A stretch of 64,000 nucleotides of DNA from Meandrina meandrites (lineage: Eukaryota > Cnidaria > Anthozoa > Scleractinia > Meandrinidae), in assembly GCA_963693305.1 (NCBI GenBank), contig OY855906.1, positions 7,322,501 to 7,386,500 of the forward strand, written 5' to 3'. The notes beneath the pieces were generated by a model, which saw only the letters and a program-made list of their open reading frames with translations, did no database searches and was not told where the DNA came from. Made by a program: the position numbers and the translations under genes. Below are positions 62,130-64,000 of this stretch, piece by piece; within the stretch, counting starts at the first letter, position 1; every line of letters begins with the position of its first letter.

Positions 62130-62530
62130 TTCTAACAATTGCGAGAAGGCTTGAAGTCTCGCCATAGTTTATTGTAGTCTGTTCACAGCTCCCCCACTGT
62201 CGCAAAGAACGCGCGAGGAAAATAAACCGCGGAGGGTTTGAACGAGCGCAAAAGCAAGGAATGGGAGTCCTCGCACGCGCTCTCGCTCGTTAATCTCAGT
62301 CAGGGGAACAAATGCCAGTTTTGGCAAATCTTCGTTGCAGCACTCGAAACGTCTCCGAATTATGTCATCCAATCAAAAACTACGGCGAGCGCTTACGAGT
62401 CCTCCGATAGCAATCGCGCGAATAAATACGTCATGTTGCTTAGCAAGTTCCGGCACGAATACCGCGGGCGCAGTCTTTTCTCGGAGGAAGTGATCGCGCC
62501 ATCAGTTGGCAATTGTTCCCCCGACTGATG
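62130..62530. promoter_or_regulatory. GC-richer patch, possible promoter or repeat
   Basis: Richer in CpG than its surroundings (many GCGCGC and CGCG words). Contains GTTGCTTAGCAAG, near the RFX X-box pattern, and open frames on both strands. It could be the upstream region of a gene to the right of the window or another interspersed repeat. Confidence 0.3.
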
Positions 62531-63300
62531 CAGGAGAAAAAAAAAAACAGAAACGTTTGTGGACAGTCTAATTTTGTTGAAAAAGCCCCGTACCCCACAC
62601 GTTGTCAACTTGTGTCCGTTCAGCATGGTCTCGTCGTCTCGGACTTGCAACTTCTATTTCAAGGCAGCAAGAAAGTCCCGGACTCGAAAAAGATGTTGTT
62701 TACCATTCGACAACCCTAATTAACTGTTTAACAACTTGGACGGTGCTTGTAGTGATCACCAGAACCTCCCAAATACCGACCAGCTTTGACCCGGCAGGGG
62801 GGATAGGCAGGTCAGTAAAATGATCACAACTGAAGGAAGTCAAATTTGGAACTTTGAAACAAGTCCGAATTGCTGCCTGGTTGGAAAAATCTTTTGCTAA
62901 TAGTGATATAATGCTATCAGAATTTGGTGTCACATCAAGATATCATCTCCTAATTTCAATTGCCGATTTCCATATTCTCCTTGCCAGTCTGTTTGACAGT
63001 GTACATGGTGTATTTACGTTCCAAGGTGAAAATAATTGGAATCACTCCTTGGAATCTAAGGTGGCTCTCAACGGTTTTCAGCTCTTGTACTTTGATGGGT
63101 CAATACTAAAACATTTTATCAATTGCTGCTACAATAATGGTATCAAAACATTGCTTAATTTTTGGTCAACACGGTTGTAGCCATTTTCTTGACCTTACTT
63201 GCTACTATACCAACAGTATAACCTATTGACAATGTTAAATTTTAGCTTTAAGTGCTTATAAGTGCTTAAGTGCTTGCTTATCTTCGTTTATTATTTAGTT
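62531..63300. other. No gene supported
   Basis: A 108-codon open frame (62854-63180, +) has ordinary composition but no motif I recognise, and no clear splice or promoter context. Confidence 0.35.
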
Positions 63301-63463
63301 TTATAAAATGTTCGAGTAATTGCGCGCGCTGTGATTGGTCAGTTCGAGTTCATTATAGCTCCCTAAAGCACGCTGCTTACGTCACGAGCGTGCTTTATCG
63401 AGTTATAATGCACGCTGCTTACGTAGTGAGTTTTAGCGCGCTCTATTTCCTAAGCATTTTATA

Positions 63464-63656
63464 AAAGAAATAAAAAACTTCATCCTCGTACATTGTTGAG
63501 TAATATAAGCACTTGGGAATTTTTAAGAACACTCGAGAAGTGCGAGAAGCACTCGGCTGCGCCTCGTGCTTCTCTATGCACTTCTCTCCTGTTCTTAAAA
63601 ATCCCCGCGTGCTTATATAACTCAACAATGCACTCGGATGCGTTTTTTATTTCTTT
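63464..63656. mobile_element. Foldback MITE, about 90-base arms
   Basis: AAAGAAATAAAAAACTTCAT...CATTGTTGAGTAATATAAGC pairs with GCTTATATAACTCAACAATG...GCGTTTTTTATTTCTTT; the inner arms continue through TTTTTAAGAACA and GAAGTGCGAGAAGCAC. Just left, 63380-63435 repeats CACGCTGCTTACGT twice. Confidence 0.85.
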
Positions 63657-64000
63657 AATAGCTGATTAGATCCTCACTGAGTGAGACGACCCGGTACATC
63701 TATTTCGACACGGTAGTCCTTGCAAATTTAAGTTCGTTTTCAAATATTAAGGCACCCTTTTTCAAGGGAGCTGTACTAGGATGTTTGAAGTTGTTGTTTT
63801 TTTATGTACTAATTAAAATTACTTTCAAATTGAAGACATCATAAAATAATTGCCTTTTAAGGAAGCAAAACACCAAAGGAGTAATAACATGCTGCAAAAA
63901 AAAGAACGCAACAAAATATACTATGATTGCGACCAGCGGAGATAAAGACGGATCGAGTACGGCAGGACAAACGTGAGAAAATTGTCCATTTATTTCAAGC

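Noticed and set aside
62854..63180. 108-codon plus-strand frame
   Set aside because: No motif, no clear promoter or splice sites, and length within chance for AT-balanced sequence.

Overview
The window is animal nuclear DNA: AT-rich, with multi-exon genes using GT-AG introns, tRNA-derived SINE-like copies, a truncated LINE, a Tc1-type transposon array and many foldback or MITE-like repeats. From gene content, intron style and repeat types I infer an early-branching invertebrate, most likely an anthozoan cnidarian (stony coral or relative). The species cannot be named from the sequence alone.

Five multi-exon genes and one intronless gene can be built by joining splice sites in phase. (1) 2260-17835 (+): an 18-exon gene for a 554-aa DH-PH-C2 Rho guanine-nucleotide exchange factor, matching the C-terminal half of intersectin and preceded by its own TATA box. 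(2) 12333-13223 (-): an intronless class A GPCR inside the 6.5-kb intron that interrupts the C2 domain. (3) 20857-29116 (+) and (4) 29659-37295 (+): head-to-tail paralogues of TMEM117, a multi-pass membrane protein; the second carries a long Ser/Asp-rich tail with heptad repeats. (5) 30578-33510 (-): a 6-exon gene in the first intron of the second TMEM117 copy, encoding a secreted or single-pass membrane protein with eleven Trp-rich 11-residue repeats. I do not recognise its family. (6) 38814-48830 (+): a 12-exon DCAF6/NRIP orthologue (WD40 plus IQ motif, CUL4-DDB1 substrate receptor), 815 aa.

Downstream of DCAF6 there is a tandem composite transposon at 51494-57276. A 279-bp foldback module (R) alternates with a 2474-bp segment (E) carrying a DD34E transposase, in the order R-E-R-E-R, and the whole array is bounded by TA. 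The two E units look identical by eye. The last 6.7 kb has no gene I can support; it holds MITEs, a large hairpin repeat and a GC-richer patch that could be a promoter.

The genes do not form an obvious pathway. The layout is marked by nesting (two opposite-strand genes inside host introns), by local duplication (TMEM117), and by introns and spacers filled with short interspersed repeats, several of which recur within the window.
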